From Lewinella sp. LCG006 (lineage in GTDB: Bacteria > Bacteroidota > Bacteroidia > Chitinophagales > Saprospiraceae): a stretch of DNA of 64,000 nucleotides. Shown here piece after piece: positions 36,080-45,297 of this stretch; the stretch's first letter is position 1; every line of letters begins with the position of its first letter. Position numbers and translations under genes: made by a program. Below the pieces are notes generated by a model. The model did not search any database and was not told the origin of the DNA. It saw only the letters and a list, made by a program, of their open reading frames with translations. The stretch is from the NCBI RefSeq assembly GCF_040784935.1, contig NZ_CP160680.1, positions 6,429,802-6,493,801 of the forward strand. The letters are read 5' to 3'.

Positions 36080-37144
36080 TTAAGCAATTATTTCCCGGTG
36101 GGTGCCAGCTATCTCCATGACCAAATCTTCTCCGTAGGCACCAGCGGGTGTCTGAAACCCGGGATAAACCTCTTCCGCTAATACTTTACGGGTTATCATC
36201 AAGCTACTGTGTGCGGTGAGCGTGTAGCCTTCCGGGCCTTGAAAACGGGCAGCAAGTGTGTCGCCATTTTCAGCTGTTACTTGTCCCCAAACCAGGCATC
36301 GACCTTCCTCTCTTTCCTGATCATCAGGACCAGCAGGGCGATTATCTACTTTTCGGCGGGCAATATTTCTTACCCACGATAGCCGCAAAAACCAGCCAAT
36401 GTAAGGCAACCATCTGGTAAAGCGATGGGTACTTGGTGACACCTTGGTATAGGTGATGATATTGGGAATACCCGTTGTATAATAGGCCGTGCTGACATCT
36501 CCCCAGGGAATCGACATTGCCAAACGGTGATAATCTTCCAGGAAGGGGATCGTTTTAGCAAACTGCCCCAAAGGTAGATCGATAATCCTGCCATCTTTCC
36601 GCATTTTACCACTGCCCCCCAGGCCTTCGATCATGGTGTTCGCTGTTCCTCTTGAGACACTTCCTCCCTGCATGGCAAAAGCGAGTTCAAGTTTCTCGGC
36701 ATCCGGCATCTGTTCTGCCAGAAATTTGGCCAGGCAATCGGTAGGCACCACATCAAATCCGGTTCCTGGCATCAGCATGATATCATTTTGCTCTGCCGCC
36801 GGACCATAACGATGAGCCAACTCAAACACATCAATTTCTCCAGTGATGTCTAAATAGTGGGTTTTCGTTTCCAGGCAGGCTTCAATCATTTGCGCAGCGG
36901 TATGGATGAAAGGCCCTGCCACGTGCAAAACCAGCGGTACTTTTTGCAGGGCATGGATGAGGGCGGGAGTATCTTCCAAATCAAAAGCCAGGTAGTCATA
37001 GCCAGTCGCCTCTGCCAGCGCACTAAGCTTGGCTTCGTTCCGCCCAGCCAGAATAGGACACAACTGGTATTGTTCAGCGTATTGTACGATCAATCGCCCG
37101 GTATAGCCGTAGGCCCCGTAAAGCAAAAATTCGTTATCCTTCAT
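36080..37144 (-). CDS. Saccharopine-dehydrogenase-like NAD(P)-binding protein (enoyl-reductase family)
   Basis: Rossmann-fold oxidoreductase related to trans-acting enoyl reductases and the saccharopine dehydrogenase N-terminal domain. The nucleotide-binding loop is FLLYGAYGYTGRLIVQYAEQ, followed by LAGRNEAKLSALAEATGY, and VLHVAGPFIHTAAQMIEACL and HYLDITGEIDVF typical of the family. Length 354 residues. Substrate unknown; family members act on lipid or polyketide intermediates. The LuxE-like gene lies 63 bases upstream on the same strand, so the two may act together, but no pathway is evident. Confidence 0.82.
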   Translation of the reverse strand: MKDNEFLLYGAYGYTGRLIVQYAEQYQLCPILAGRNEAKLSALAEATGYDYLAFDLEDTPALIHALQKVPLVLHVAGPFIHTAAQMIEACLETKTHYLDITGEIDVFELAHRYGPAAEQNDIMLMPGTGFDVVPTDCLAKFLAEQMPDAEKLELAFAMQGGSVSRGTANTMIEGLGGSGKMRKDGRIIDLPLGQFAKTIPFLEDYHRLAMSIPWGDVSTAYYTTGIPNIITYTKVSPSTHRFTRWLPYIGWFLRLSWVRNIARRKVDNRPAGPDDQEREEGRCLVWGQVTAENGDTLAARFQGPEGYTLTAHSSLMITRKVLAEEVYPGFQTPAGAYGEDLVMEIAGTHREIIA

Positions 37145-37207
37145 ACCTTGTAGCTCCTATTGTTTTCTCCTCAATATATAACAAGGTAAACAAAATCAGC
37201 ATATTTC

Positions 37208-38200
37208 TCAGACAACCATCAGGTTACACCCTCTTACATCACTGGCATCAAGCCGGCCTAGAATTTCAAAACTTCCGTCAGCATACACTTTGCCTAAATC
37301 TTCGGTGGCAATAAAGCTGATGGTATCTAAATTGGCAAGGTCGATGATGTTCAATGCCCCGGTCCGCTCGTAAGCTTGTAAATGCAGCGGGTCAGTGATT
37401 TCGCGGGTCAGTACCCTCATGGTCGGTGCTGGAAAAAAGAGGCCTTCCCCTGGTGAATAGGCTTGCGAAAAAAGTTCGGTCATCCCGTACTCGGAATGGA
37501 TATGTTCCTGCTGAAAAGCAGTTTTTAGTTGTTGATGAAGCTCACTCCTGGTGATTTCCTCTCGCCGACCTTTCATCCCGCCCGTTTCCATGATGATGAC
37601 CTTATGTAGATCAAGGGGATGAGCCTCTGCCAAATCCAGAAGGGCAAAACTAACGCCCAACAAAAGTACCTTGGCTGCTGGTGCTGCTTGCTGAATATGC
37701 TGCAAATGCCGAATTAATTCTTCCTGATTGTAAAGAAAAAAACCACCAAGAGAGGTCTGTGATTGTTCAATAAAATCCTGGGCCATCAGAATCAGACTGG
37801 ACCCCTTGCGCTCCAAATAAGCAGGAAGCAAGGCCAGCACAATATAATCTTTCAAATCTCCGTAGAAATGTTCGAATCCTCGGCGAGCATTTTCCAGGTA
37901 CCATACTGTATCGCGAACAAGATGCCGGCTGGTACTGTCGCCCGTAGTGCCACTACTGGTAAACATTTGCTGAGGCTCCCATACCGCTGATTGAAGCTCG
38001 TATTTCTTGAATAACTCGATAGGTAAGAAAGGAATGTCTTCTATCCGTTGAACTTGAGCTTGTTTTATTCCTAATAATTGCAGAAATTTCCGGTAGACTG
38101 GGTTATTTTCAGCTTGGTAACAAAAAATATCCAGTGTTAAAGCTGTAAAATCCTGATCTTTAACTGTCTTTATGCGTTCTAATAGCGAAGACCTATGCAT
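37208..38200 (-). CDS. LuxE-like acyl-protein synthetase family protein
   Basis: ATP-dependent acyl-activating enzyme of the LuxE/phenylacetate-CoA-ligase-like group. The nucleotide loop is MFTSSGTTGDSTSRHLV, and further segments include FLPIELFKKYELQ, VIIMETGGMKGRREEITRSE and SEYGMTELFSQAYSPGEGLF (adenylate-forming motif with YGMTE). Length 330 residues from MHRSSLLERI; an upstream ATG at 38257 gives a longer but hydrophobic, unconserved leader overlapping the divergent gene. LuxE activates fatty acids in bioluminescence, but luxC, luxD and luxAB are absent, so the role here is different and unknown. Confidence 0.8.
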   Translation of the reverse strand: MHRSSLLERIKTVKDQDFTALTLDIFCYQAENNPVYRKFLQLLGIKQAQVQRIEDIPFLPIELFKKYELQSAVWEPQQMFTSSGTTGDSTSRHLVRDTVWYLENARRGFEHFYGDLKDYIVLALLPAYLERKGSSLILMAQDFIEQSQTSLGGFFLYNQEELIRHLQHIQQAAPAAKVLLLGVSFALLDLAEAHPLDLHKVIIMETGGMKGRREEITRSELHQQLKTAFQQEHIHSEYGMTELFSQAYSPGEGLFFPAPTMRVLTREITDPLHLQAYERTGALNIIDLANLDTISFIATEDLGKVYADGSFEILGRLDASDVRGCNLMVV

Positions 38201-38257
38201 GTTCTGATATAAATTAAGAATCCAAAGATACATGCCTAAAATATCAAAAACGAACAA

Positions 38258-38755
38258 ATGAAAACGCTATCCATAAGTCTGTTGACGCTCTTAAGTGCTA
38301 TGCTCATTATTGCCTGTGTCAATCCACCTGATTATCCCGACACTCCGGTGATTAAATACCTGGGTATTAACAAAATGCAGATCAACCAAGGCATCAGCTC
38401 CTTGCCAAATGATACCCTAAGCATTCGATTTTCTTTTACCGATGGCGATGGAGATTTGAGTATTAATGACACAACGGATGTTTTCCTTTACGATAGTCGA
38501 TTCCCAAGCTTGGTGAATCCTTACAAAATCCCCACCATCCCTTTGGATGGCACAGGTAATGGTATTCGTGGAGAAATTACCGTTAATATCAGAAACAACA
38601 ACCAAGGTATTTGCTGCATCGAAAATGGCTTCCCATGTCCTAATAATGCACAAAATCCCATCGATACCTTTTCCTACGAAATCCAAATCAGGGACCGCGC
38701 TGGCAATATGAGCAACCGAATTCGCACGGAGACCATTGATATTATTTGTCGTTAA
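38258..38755 (+). CDS. Small lipoprotein of unknown function
   Basis: Signal with lipobox MLIIACVNPP (Cys20) and a 140-residue domain containing SIRFSFTDGDGDLSINDTTD, a pattern like an acidic calcium-binding or beta-sandwich loop common in Bacteroidota lipoproteins, and ending in YEIQIRDRAGNMSNRI. No known family assigned. Divergent from the LuxE-like gene and convergent with hemF, whose stop lies only five bases away. Confidence 0.75.
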   Translation: MKTLSISLLTLLSAMLIIACVNPPDYPDTPVIKYLGINKMQINQGISSLPNDTLSIRFSFTDGDGDLSINDTTDVFLYDSRFPSLVNPYKIPTIPLDGTGNGIRGEITVNIRNNNQGICCIENGFPCPNNAQNPIDTFSYEIQIRDRAGNMSNRIRTETIDIICR

Positions 38756-38760
38756 ATATA

Positions 38761-39663
38761 TCAATAAGTGTTACTTCCCCAATCAATTCCTTTCACCAAA
38801 TGTTCTTGGGTGAATGCTTCCGGGCTGCCCGCTTCTACCTGATAATTGTATTCCCACCCAGCCAAAGGCGGGAGGCTCATCAGGATACTTTCGGTGCGGC
38901 CATCGGTTTCTAAACCAAACTTGGTGCCTCGGTCCCAAACCAGATTGAACTCTACATAACGGCCACGGCGAACGCGTTGCCAGTGGCTTTCCTTTTCAGT
39001 ATAAGGCTCCTCCTGGTGGCGTTTAAGCAGCTCGGTGTAGGTAGGTGCAAAGGTATTGCCTACGTTTTGGACAAATTGCCAAAGATCAGCTTTCGACAGC
39101 TCAGCCTCTGGTCCCAGGCGATCAAAAAAGATGCCCCCTACCCCACGCGTTTCTTGGCGGTGTTTGAGATAGAAGTAATCATCGGCCCATTGTTTGAACC
39201 TGGGATAATAATCAGGATGTGCATCATCACAGACCGCCTTGAGTTGCTGGTGAAACCAGGTAGCATCTTCAGGAACGATATAATGGGGCGTAAGATCAAT
39301 CCCCCCGCCAAACCACCAACGCTCCTGGTCCATCTCAAAGTAGCGTACATTCATGTGGATGATGGGGACTCGCGGACTACGAGGGTGCAAAACAATAGAA
39401 ACCCCTGTCGCGAAGAAAGGCCCTCCCTCTCCCAAATGCAAAGACTTGGCAGCGGCGGTCGACAAATCTCCGTGGACGGCTGAAAAATTCACCCCGCCTT
39501 TTTCCAGATGCTGGCCATTGATCACCCGGCTACGCCCTCCTCCACCGCCGGGGCGTTCCCATTGATCTTCCAGGAAGTGGCCGGCACCATCAGCCTTTTC
39601 CAGATCCGCGCAGATACGATCCTGTAAAGACTGAAACCACTGTGCTATTTGTTCTTTGGTCAT
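38761..39663 (-). CDS. hemF: Oxygen-dependent coproporphyrinogen III oxidase
   Basis: Haem biosynthesis enzyme converting coproporphyrinogen III to protoporphyrinogen IX with O2. Family segments: DQWERPGGGGGRSRVINGQH, SIVLHPRSPRVPIIHMNVRY, WWFGGGIDLTPHY, YFYLKHRQETRGVGGIFFD and EFNLVWDRGTKFGLETDGR with SILMSLPPLAGWEY. Length 300 residues is normal. The start codon lies seven bases after the stop of the Spx/ArsC-like gene on the same strand, suggesting cotranscription. Its presence fits an aerobic lifestyle. Confidence 0.95.
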   Translation of the reverse strand: MTKEQIAQWFQSLQDRICADLEKADGAGHFLEDQWERPGGGGGRSRVINGQHLEKGGVNFSAVHGDLSTAAAKSLHLGEGGPFFATGVSIVLHPRSPRVPIIHMNVRYFEMDQERWWFGGGIDLTPHYIVPEDATWFHQQLKAVCDDAHPDYYPRFKQWADDYFYLKHRQETRGVGGIFFDRLGPEAELSKADLWQFVQNVGNTFAPTYTELLKRHQEEPYTEKESHWQRVRRGRYVEFNLVWDRGTKFGLETDGRTESILMSLPPLAGWEYNYQVEAGSPEAFTQEHLVKGIDWGSNTY

Positions 39664-39670
39664 GAAAAGG

Positions 39671-40027
39671 CTATTGATCCTGAAAGGCTGCCAAGGCTGC
39701 CGCTACACTTTTCTTACTGCTTCCGGTAAATACTTGCTTGCCCACTACCACTACGGGGCGCTTCAGGAAAGTGTATTCCTCAAGAATAAGTTGGCGGTAA
39801 TCGGCTTCGGTAAGTTCCTTGTCAGCGAGGCCCATCGACCTGAATTTCATTGCCCTACGGCTAAACAGCGCTTCGTAGCTACCTACTACTTCTTTCATCG
39901 CATCCAGCTGTTGAGCAGTAACATTATTGGTTTTAATGTCCTGTAATTCAAAGCCTTCTCCATTGTTAAGAGCAGCAATCACTTTTTTGCAAGTCGTACA
40001 GGTTGAAAGATGATATATCTTTGCCAT
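39671..40027 (-). CDS. Spx/ArsC-family protein
   Basis: Thioredoxin-fold protein of the arsenate reductase/Spx group. The N-terminal motif is IYHLSTCTTCKKVIAAL with a CxxC pair (as in Spx/MgsR-type members), and the middle has FSRRAMKFRSMGL and FLKRPVVVVGKQVFTGSSK. Length 119 residues. Whether it reduces arsenate, acts as regulator or is a general thiol protein cannot be told; no ars genes are nearby. Three Met codons lie at the start; MAKIYHLS is chosen as the usual N-terminus. Confidence 0.85.
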   Translation of the reverse strand: MAKIYHLSTCTTCKKVIAALNNGEGFELQDIKTNNVTAQQLDAMKEVVGSYEALFSRRAMKFRSMGLADKELTEADYRQLILEEYTFLKRPVVVVGKQVFTGSSKKSVAAALAAFQDQ

Positions 40028-40141
40028 CATATTGATCAACTAATTTGATTGCAAAAGTAGTTTTTTTACCACCGCAGTTTGTAAGCTACAGGTCAGATTT
40101 AATCATTTTCACTACATTGCCCCAACACCAAATACAACCAA

Positions 40142-41032
40142 ATGAAAGATTTTCTCCCTCCATCAGAACTGATCGTCAACACCGACGGCAGCATTTACCA
40201 CCTCAATTTACGCCCGGAAGACATCGGCGACTACATCATCACCGTGGGTGACCCCAAACGGGTAGCCAGGGTAAGCCAACATTTTGATGAGCTTACCCTT
40301 CGCAAAGAAAAGCGCGAATTCGTCACCCATACCGGCCGACTGGGAAACAAGCGAATCACAGTCATCTCCACGGGTATTGGCCCTGACAACATTGATATTG
40401 TACTGAATGAGCTAGATGCTTTGGTAAATATTGATTTTGCCGAGCGTAAAGAGAAAGCCATCAAAAAGTCGTTGCCCATCATTCGGATAGGCACCACCGG
40501 CGGCCTCCAACCCGCCCATGATGTAGATACGATTGTATGCAGCAGTGCAGCCATGGGTTTTGACAACCTGATGAGTTTCTACAAATGGCAACCTTCTGAG
40601 CTGGAGCGGCAAATGGAAATTGGCTGGCTTGATTTTCTCGAAGCGCAAGAACAAGAGTTCCCGATCCGCCCCTACTTTGTTGAAGGTTCTCCTACGCTGC
40701 TGGAAAGCATTGGCCGAAACTACGCACAAGGAATAACGATTACAGCCCCTGGCTTTTATGGCCCACAAGGGCGCACCTTACGGGCAGCTACTGCACTTTC
40801 GTCTACATTATTTGACCAACTGAAAGACTTTAGATTTGGTCAGCAACAAATAACCAATCTGGAAATGGAAACCTCTGCGCTTTATGCGCTGAGCCGTATC
40901 CTGGGGCACCAGGCCCTCTCTTGCAGTGTGATCTTGGCCAATCGTTTTAAAAACACCTTCAGTCCCGATCCCAAAGCTGCTGTTGATCATTTGATCCGAG
41001 AGGTTTTGGAGCGTATTGCGGACTTTGAATAA
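40142..41032 (+). CDS. Nucleoside phosphorylase (PNP/UDP family)
   Basis: Cleaves a nucleoside with phosphate to base and (deoxy)ribose-1-phosphate. Typical N-terminal element YIITVGDPKRVARVSQHFD (phosphate-binding G-D-P), then VISTGIGPDNIDIVLNEL, IIRIGTTGGLQPA and near the C-terminus LEMETSALYALSRILGHQ (the Glu-Met-Glu nucleoside-binding motif). It is most similar in layout to uridine phosphorylase, but the base is not certain. Length 296 residues. The RlmI-like gene starts within 20 bases downstream. Confidence 0.88.
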   Translation: MKDFLPPSELIVNTDGSIYHLNLRPEDIGDYIITVGDPKRVARVSQHFDELTLRKEKREFVTHTGRLGNKRITVISTGIGPDNIDIVLNELDALVNIDFAERKEKAIKKSLPIIRIGTTGGLQPAHDVDTIVCSSAAMGFDNLMSFYKWQPSELERQMEIGWLDFLEAQEQEFPIRPYFVEGSPTLLESIGRNYAQGITITAPGFYGPQGRTLRAATALSSTLFDQLKDFRFGQQQITNLEMETSALYALSRILGHQALSCSVILANRFKNTFSPDPKAAVDHLIREVLERIADFE

Positions 41033-41045
41033 AAATGTACCTTTG
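41016..41045 (+). promoter_or_regulatory. Bacteroidota-type promoter before the RlmI-like gene
   Basis: TACCTTTG at 41038-41045 matches the TAnnTTTG -7 box, with TTG at 41016-41018 at a suitable distance. The expected transcript start is only a few bases from the ATG at 41050, so the message may be almost leaderless; readthrough from the upstream gene is also possible. Confidence 0.5.
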
Positions 41046-41049
41046 CGCG

Positions 41050-42231
41050 ATGGAAAAATACGTGAAGCTCAAGCCTAAGAAAGCCGTTTTTGTGCATCGC
41101 CAACATCCCTGGGTTTTCTCGGGGGCTATTGGGGAACAAGCCGAAGGTTTAGAAGATGGAGATCGGGTAAGTGTACTCGACCCTGAAGGCAAATGTCTTG
41201 CCACTGGGCATTACCAGGAAGGTAGCATTCGGGTGCGTTTGCTTCATCGTGGTGCAACAGCACCGCCTGCTGATTTTTGGGAGCGAGCCCTCGCCAGCGC
41301 CTATGCCAGCAGGAAGATCATCTTGGGTCCACAGGCGGAACAAACCAATGCTTACCGGCTTGTACACGGAGCTGGTGACCTGCTTCCAGGCCTGGTTATT
41401 GATATTTACCAACATTTGGCAGTGGTGCAATGCCACAGCATGGGCATGTACCGAGAGCGTCAGGAGATTGCGGCAGCGCTGCAAAAGGTACTTGGGGAGG
41501 AAATTACTTCCATTTATCTGAGTGCTAAAAAAACCTTGCCACAACGTTTCCAGGACGAGGCTATTGATGGTTTTTTGGCGGGAAATTCGGCGGAAGCCCT
41601 TGTAAAAGAATTGGGCCATTCCTTCAAAATCAATGCCGCTACCGGCCAGAAAACCGGCTTCTTTCTCGATCAGCGCGATAATAGACAATTGCTGGCTTAC
41701 TACGCCAAAGACAAGACGGTACTTAACACCTTTTGCTACACCGGAGGTTTCAGTATTTATGCCCTCAAAGCGGGTGCTGCACAGGTAGACAGTGTAGATG
41801 TATCGGCAAAGGCCATGCTGCTAACGGAGGAAAATGTTGCCCTGAACGAACTGCCCACAGACCGCCACAACGCTATCACCAGCGATGTGCTGCAGTTTCT
41901 GCGCAAACAAGAAACACCCTACGACATTGTCGTGGTGGACCCTCCTGCCTACGCCAAGAGTTTCAACAAGCGGCACCGGGCCGTACAAGGCTACAAACGC
42001 TTGAATACCGAAGCTATGCGCCTCGTGAAGCCGGGAGGTTTGTTGTTCACCTTTTCCTGCTCCCAAGTGGTAGATCGACAGTTGTTCCAGGATACCATCG
42101 TAGCCGCAGGTTTGGAGGTTGGTCGCTCAGCACGCGTACTTCACCAATTGACCCAGGCTGCCGATCACCCCGTCAATCTTTTTCATCCGGAAGGAGCCTA
42201 CCTCAAGGGATTGGTAGTGCAGTTGGATTAA
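41050..42231 (+). CDS. Class I rRNA large-subunit methyltransferase, RlmI-like
   Basis: SAM-dependent cytosine-C5 methyltransferase of the RlmI/YccW type acting on 23S rRNA. N-terminal PUA domain (VHRQHPWVFSGAI, about residues 12-75), then an EEHEE-like domain and a C-terminal Rossmann domain with VLNTFCYTGGFSIYALKAGA (SAM-binding), VVDPPAYAKSFNKRHRAVQG and FTFSCSQVVDRQLF (catalytic Cys). Length 393 residues from MEKYVKLK; an ATG 15 bases upstream lies inside the promoter box and is less likely. Convergent with the TPR gene, overlapping it by four bases. Confidence 0.9.
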   Translation: MEKYVKLKPKKAVFVHRQHPWVFSGAIGEQAEGLEDGDRVSVLDPEGKCLATGHYQEGSIRVRLLHRGATAPPADFWERALASAYASRKIILGPQAEQTNAYRLVHGAGDLLPGLVIDIYQHLAVVQCHSMGMYRERQEIAAALQKVLGEEITSIYLSAKKTLPQRFQDEAIDGFLAGNSAEALVKELGHSFKINAATGQKTGFFLDQRDNRQLLAYYAKDKTVLNTFCYTGGFSIYALKAGAAQVDSVDVSAKAMLLTEENVALNELPTDRHNAITSDVLQFLRKQETPYDIVVVDPPAYAKSFNKRHRAVQGYKRLNTEAMRLVKPGGLLFTFSCSQVVDRQLFQDTIVAAGLEVGRSARVLHQLTQAADHPVNLFHPEGAYLKGLVVQLD

Positions 42232-43928
42232 TTACTCAACTCTTCCTCTTTCGTTTGGTACTTGGCGAGTAATTGCTGGAATTGTAATTGATCCTTGAGG
42301 TAATCGTAAGGAGGCATGGTGTAATCAAAATTCACTGGATTGAAACCCAGGGCAAGGCCCTTCTCCAGGTAATGATAGCAACTGTCTTTTTGCCCTTGAA
42401 AAAAATGCGTTTCTGCCAAGGTCGTATAAGGATAACTCACGGTGGTATCGATTGCAATTACTTTTTTAATCAATACCATGGCGGAATCATGCTGCTCACG
42501 AGCATTGAACAGCATGGCTATTCGGTTCCAAGGGGTCATCCTTTGAGAGGCTTCTAATTTATCCCATTTGGCCTTACGGTAAACCTTCAGGACGTGGTCG
42601 TGCTTGTTGAGCATCAAGGCAAAATCTACGTTTGCATTGATCGCGGACTGGCTAGTGGGGTCCAATTCTAAAGCCTCCATAAAATGCCCCAATGCACGGG
42701 TCGTATCCTGATCGGTAAAAGCCGCAACGCCTTTGATCAGGTAAGAGAAAACATTCTCACCAGCTATGGTGTAGTGATCATCCAGCACTTTGCGAGCAGC
42801 CTGGAATTCTCCGCGTTGAAACTTCATCTCGGCCCAGCTGATGGCGGCCATGCTTCGAGCTTCGGCATCTCCTCTTTCCCGCAGCATGAGCTCGTTATAA
42901 AGGCTATCAACTTGCGCAAAATCGCCATGGTTGTGCAGCATCCAGGCCATAGAATTATACAAACCAATGTTCCCGGGATCTAAGGCAATGGAACGACGAA
43001 AAGCAGCAATGGCCAAGTCTACCTCATCCATTTGTTGATAGATATATGCCAGATTGGTATAAGGCAGTCTAAAATCCGGCTTTAGCTCGATCGATTTCTT
43101 GTACTTCTCAATGGCTCCTTCAGGATCGTTTAATTCTCGGAGCATGGCCCCCCAACCCAAATACGCCCAGTGTGCCTCAGCCGGATTGGTCTGTAGCAGG
43201 TAACGGATCGCCATAATCGCCTCCTCATAACGCCCTTCTTGTCTGAGTACCAAGGCCAATCGGTAAGGATCTGTATGGTATAGCATACCCTCTGCCAAAT
43301 CCTTAAAAAGTCGTTCGAGTGCTGCTGCCTCCTGATCAGGTTCCGCAAACTGAACACTGGAAATTTTGGGGAAGCCCGTCATTCTAAGTTGTGCTTCGTA
43401 GCGGTTAGCGATTTTGGTGACTTCACCATGGATGGTTTTATTTTCTCTACCCAGGGCCTCGCGCATCTGAAACGCCAAGGTGCGCAAAGAGAGTCCTACG
43501 CCCAAAACGGAAAGGTCAAAGTCTTGCTGGTTGCTCTTCAACTGGAGCGAATCCTCCTTGACCGAGCCAGCTTGTGCTTTTAACTCCTCAAGTTTTTCTT
43601 GCACCCTGATCGCTACTACCTGGCCATTGTAGCCCTGTTCCTCCAATTGTTTGGGTACACTAAAAGTCTGCATAAAATAACCCTGGTCCTTAAACAATCG
43701 AATAAAAAAGACCAGAAAAAGGATGACCAACAGCAATGTCCCCAGTTTCAACACCATAGAAACCAGGCCTTCCAACAGTTTGGGAAACCAGGCGAAACTT
43801 AGCAGATAGCTCCACTTGAGTTGCTTTATTGATTGCCAGGATTTACCGGATAGGTCTTTGGTTTTCACCATAGCCCTCTTGAAGTTGAAGTTCGACCACC
43901 AAGCACGTACTTTTTCTAGCATTCTCAA
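42228..43928 (-). CDS. TPR-repeat membrane protein
   Basis: One membrane helix near residues 50-80 (GLVSMVLKLGTLLLVILFLV), then a periplasmic region with about eight TPR-like units (EAHWAYLGWGAMLRELNDPE, PYTNLAYIYQQMDEVDLAIA, LYNSMAWMLHNHGDF and others). Such proteins hold protein complexes together; no partner or function can be given. Length 566 residues. The gene stands alone on this strand. Confidence 0.75.
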   Translation of the reverse strand: MRMLEKVRAWWSNFNFKRAMVKTKDLSGKSWQSIKQLKWSYLLSFAWFPKLLEGLVSMVLKLGTLLLVILFLVFFIRLFKDQGYFMQTFSVPKQLEEQGYNGQVVAIRVQEKLEELKAQAGSVKEDSLQLKSNQQDFDLSVLGVGLSLRTLAFQMREALGRENKTIHGEVTKIANRYEAQLRMTGFPKISSVQFAEPDQEAAALERLFKDLAEGMLYHTDPYRLALVLRQEGRYEEAIMAIRYLLQTNPAEAHWAYLGWGAMLRELNDPEGAIEKYKKSIELKPDFRLPYTNLAYIYQQMDEVDLAIAAFRRSIALDPGNIGLYNSMAWMLHNHGDFAQVDSLYNELMLRERGDAEARSMAAISWAEMKFQRGEFQAARKVLDDHYTIAGENVFSYLIKGVAAFTDQDTTRALGHFMEALELDPTSQSAINANVDFALMLNKHDHVLKVYRKAKWDKLEASQRMTPWNRIAMLFNAREQHDSAMVLIKKVIAIDTTVSYPYTTLAETHFFQGQKDSCYHYLEKGLALGFNPVNFDYTMPPYDYLKDQLQFQQLLAKYQTKEEELSN

Positions 43929-44029
43929 CTGTTAAAAAAGATGATTACACCACAATTCAATGATACAGCTTTTGGTTTAACCCAACAAATCACTATTGCA
44001 ATTTTTGGATAGCAGCCTCCTGAACAGTC

Positions 44030-45118
44030 TTAATTTGCTTGCAAGAAAGCACTGCCCTCCTTGCGCCAGGCTTCTACCAGCAGGATGACTTTGCTGTAAT
44101 TGTCCATGCCTTCAGCTATACCTTGAGCTTTGAGGTAGGAATCGTAAGCCGCATCCCGGAATTTGGGCATGATATCCGGGTAAGCCGCATTGTTGGCATT
44201 TATTGCATCCAAATCCGCTACGATTCCTTTGTCCAGTGTTGGCCGAAACTGGTCGTAACCTTCGGGATCAACGCGTCGCCAATTGGCGGCCAAACGCCGC
44301 CAGTAGCCCAGACGGATAGCATATTGTAGTGCTGGATCGGCTACCCGAAAAGCAGTCAGGTAAGCCCAAAAGCTACAGCTTCCTTCGTCACCAAAACCAT
44401 AACCATGGGCCATTTCGTGAGCCATCGTATAGGGCTGCTGCAAGTCGATCAAGCCGCCATCAATGTGGCCTTCCCCCGTCCAGGGAAGGTAAAGTCCTGC
44501 AGAACTAAAGCGCAGAAAAAGCCCTTTGGGATAGACCAGCCGACCACGTACCGACCCCACCACGGGATAATCGTAATAAGTAAGTACTGCTTCTACCCCA
44601 TCTCTCAATTGGCTTTCGCTATTGGCAGGAAAATTGGAGGCATCCAAAGCAGTTGTATCAGCGCCGGGGATTTGTTGGCGCAAGGAAGCCAAAGCGACCG
44701 CTTCTCTGGTAACCTCTGCTTGCAAGGCACTGCGCTCCGGCATTTCCAGTGTCAACCCCAGTTTTTCTTCCACCGGAATTCGACCATAATTGAAACCCCA
44801 CATCAGCAAAAAGGAAAAAACCAACCACCCCATAAAACCCACTAAACCGGCAAGTGCCGACCATAGCCGCTGAATGCCCTTCAATTTACGCCACCGAATA
44901 ATGGCCCGAACAAACCTTACCAACAGCACCACCAGCAAAAGGTACATCAAGGCCAGCGGGAACCACGAAGTGAGAAGGGTATCCCAAAACATACGAAAGA
45001 GTGGAAAAAAACCTCGCGAGTAATACTGTTCCACCCATCCTGGGCTGGCGATTGCCCTGACGACCAGTGCCATGGCTGCTAAAACTATCCCCCAGCGGAC
45101 AAAACCCTTGCGATTCAT
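44030..45118 (-). CDS. DUF3810-type membrane protein with HExxH zinc motif
   Basis: Three N-terminal membrane segments (about residues 10-30, 52-72, 92-115), then a soluble part that carries YTMAHEMAHGYGFGDEGSCS: an HExxH motif with nearby acidic residues, as in zinc metalloproteases. The family is known only as DUF3810. Length 362 residues is normal. Protease activity is inferred from the motif. It is divergent from thioredoxin across 179 bases. Confidence 0.8.
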   Translation of the reverse strand: MNRKGFVRWGIVLAAMALVVRAIASPGWVEQYYSRGFFPLFRMFWDTLLTSWFPLALMYLLLVVLLVRFVRAIIRWRKLKGIQRLWSALAGLVGFMGWLVFSFLLMWGFNYGRIPVEEKLGLTLEMPERSALQAEVTREAVALASLRQQIPGADTTALDASNFPANSESQLRDGVEAVLTYYDYPVVGSVRGRLVYPKGLFLRFSSAGLYLPWTGEGHIDGGLIDLQQPYTMAHEMAHGYGFGDEGSCSFWAYLTAFRVADPALQYAIRLGYWRRLAANWRRVDPEGYDQFRPTLDKGIVADLDAINANNAAYPDIMPKFRDAAYDSYLKAQGIAEGMDNYSKVILLVEAWRKEGSAFLQAN

Positions 45119-45132
45119 GGTAAAATATTGAG

Positions 45133-45161
45133 TTGGTAGAAATAGAAAAGTCTTATCTTTG
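45133..45161 (+). promoter_or_regulatory. Promoter of thioredoxin gene
   Basis: TATCTTTG (45154-45161) fits the TAnnTTTG box, with TTG at 45133-45135 18 bases before it. The leader to the thioredoxin ATG would be about 130 bases. Confidence 0.55.
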
Positions 45162-45297
45162 AACCTCTTGAACTAAAAAAGCGTTTCCAAAGTAGATTTT
45201 ATTTCTGAAGTAGTCAGTTCTTCGCGGTTCAAATGCCAAAAATCGAATGACTTCCTCAGCGAACATAATATTTTCACGCAAAACTAAAGCATCCAAA

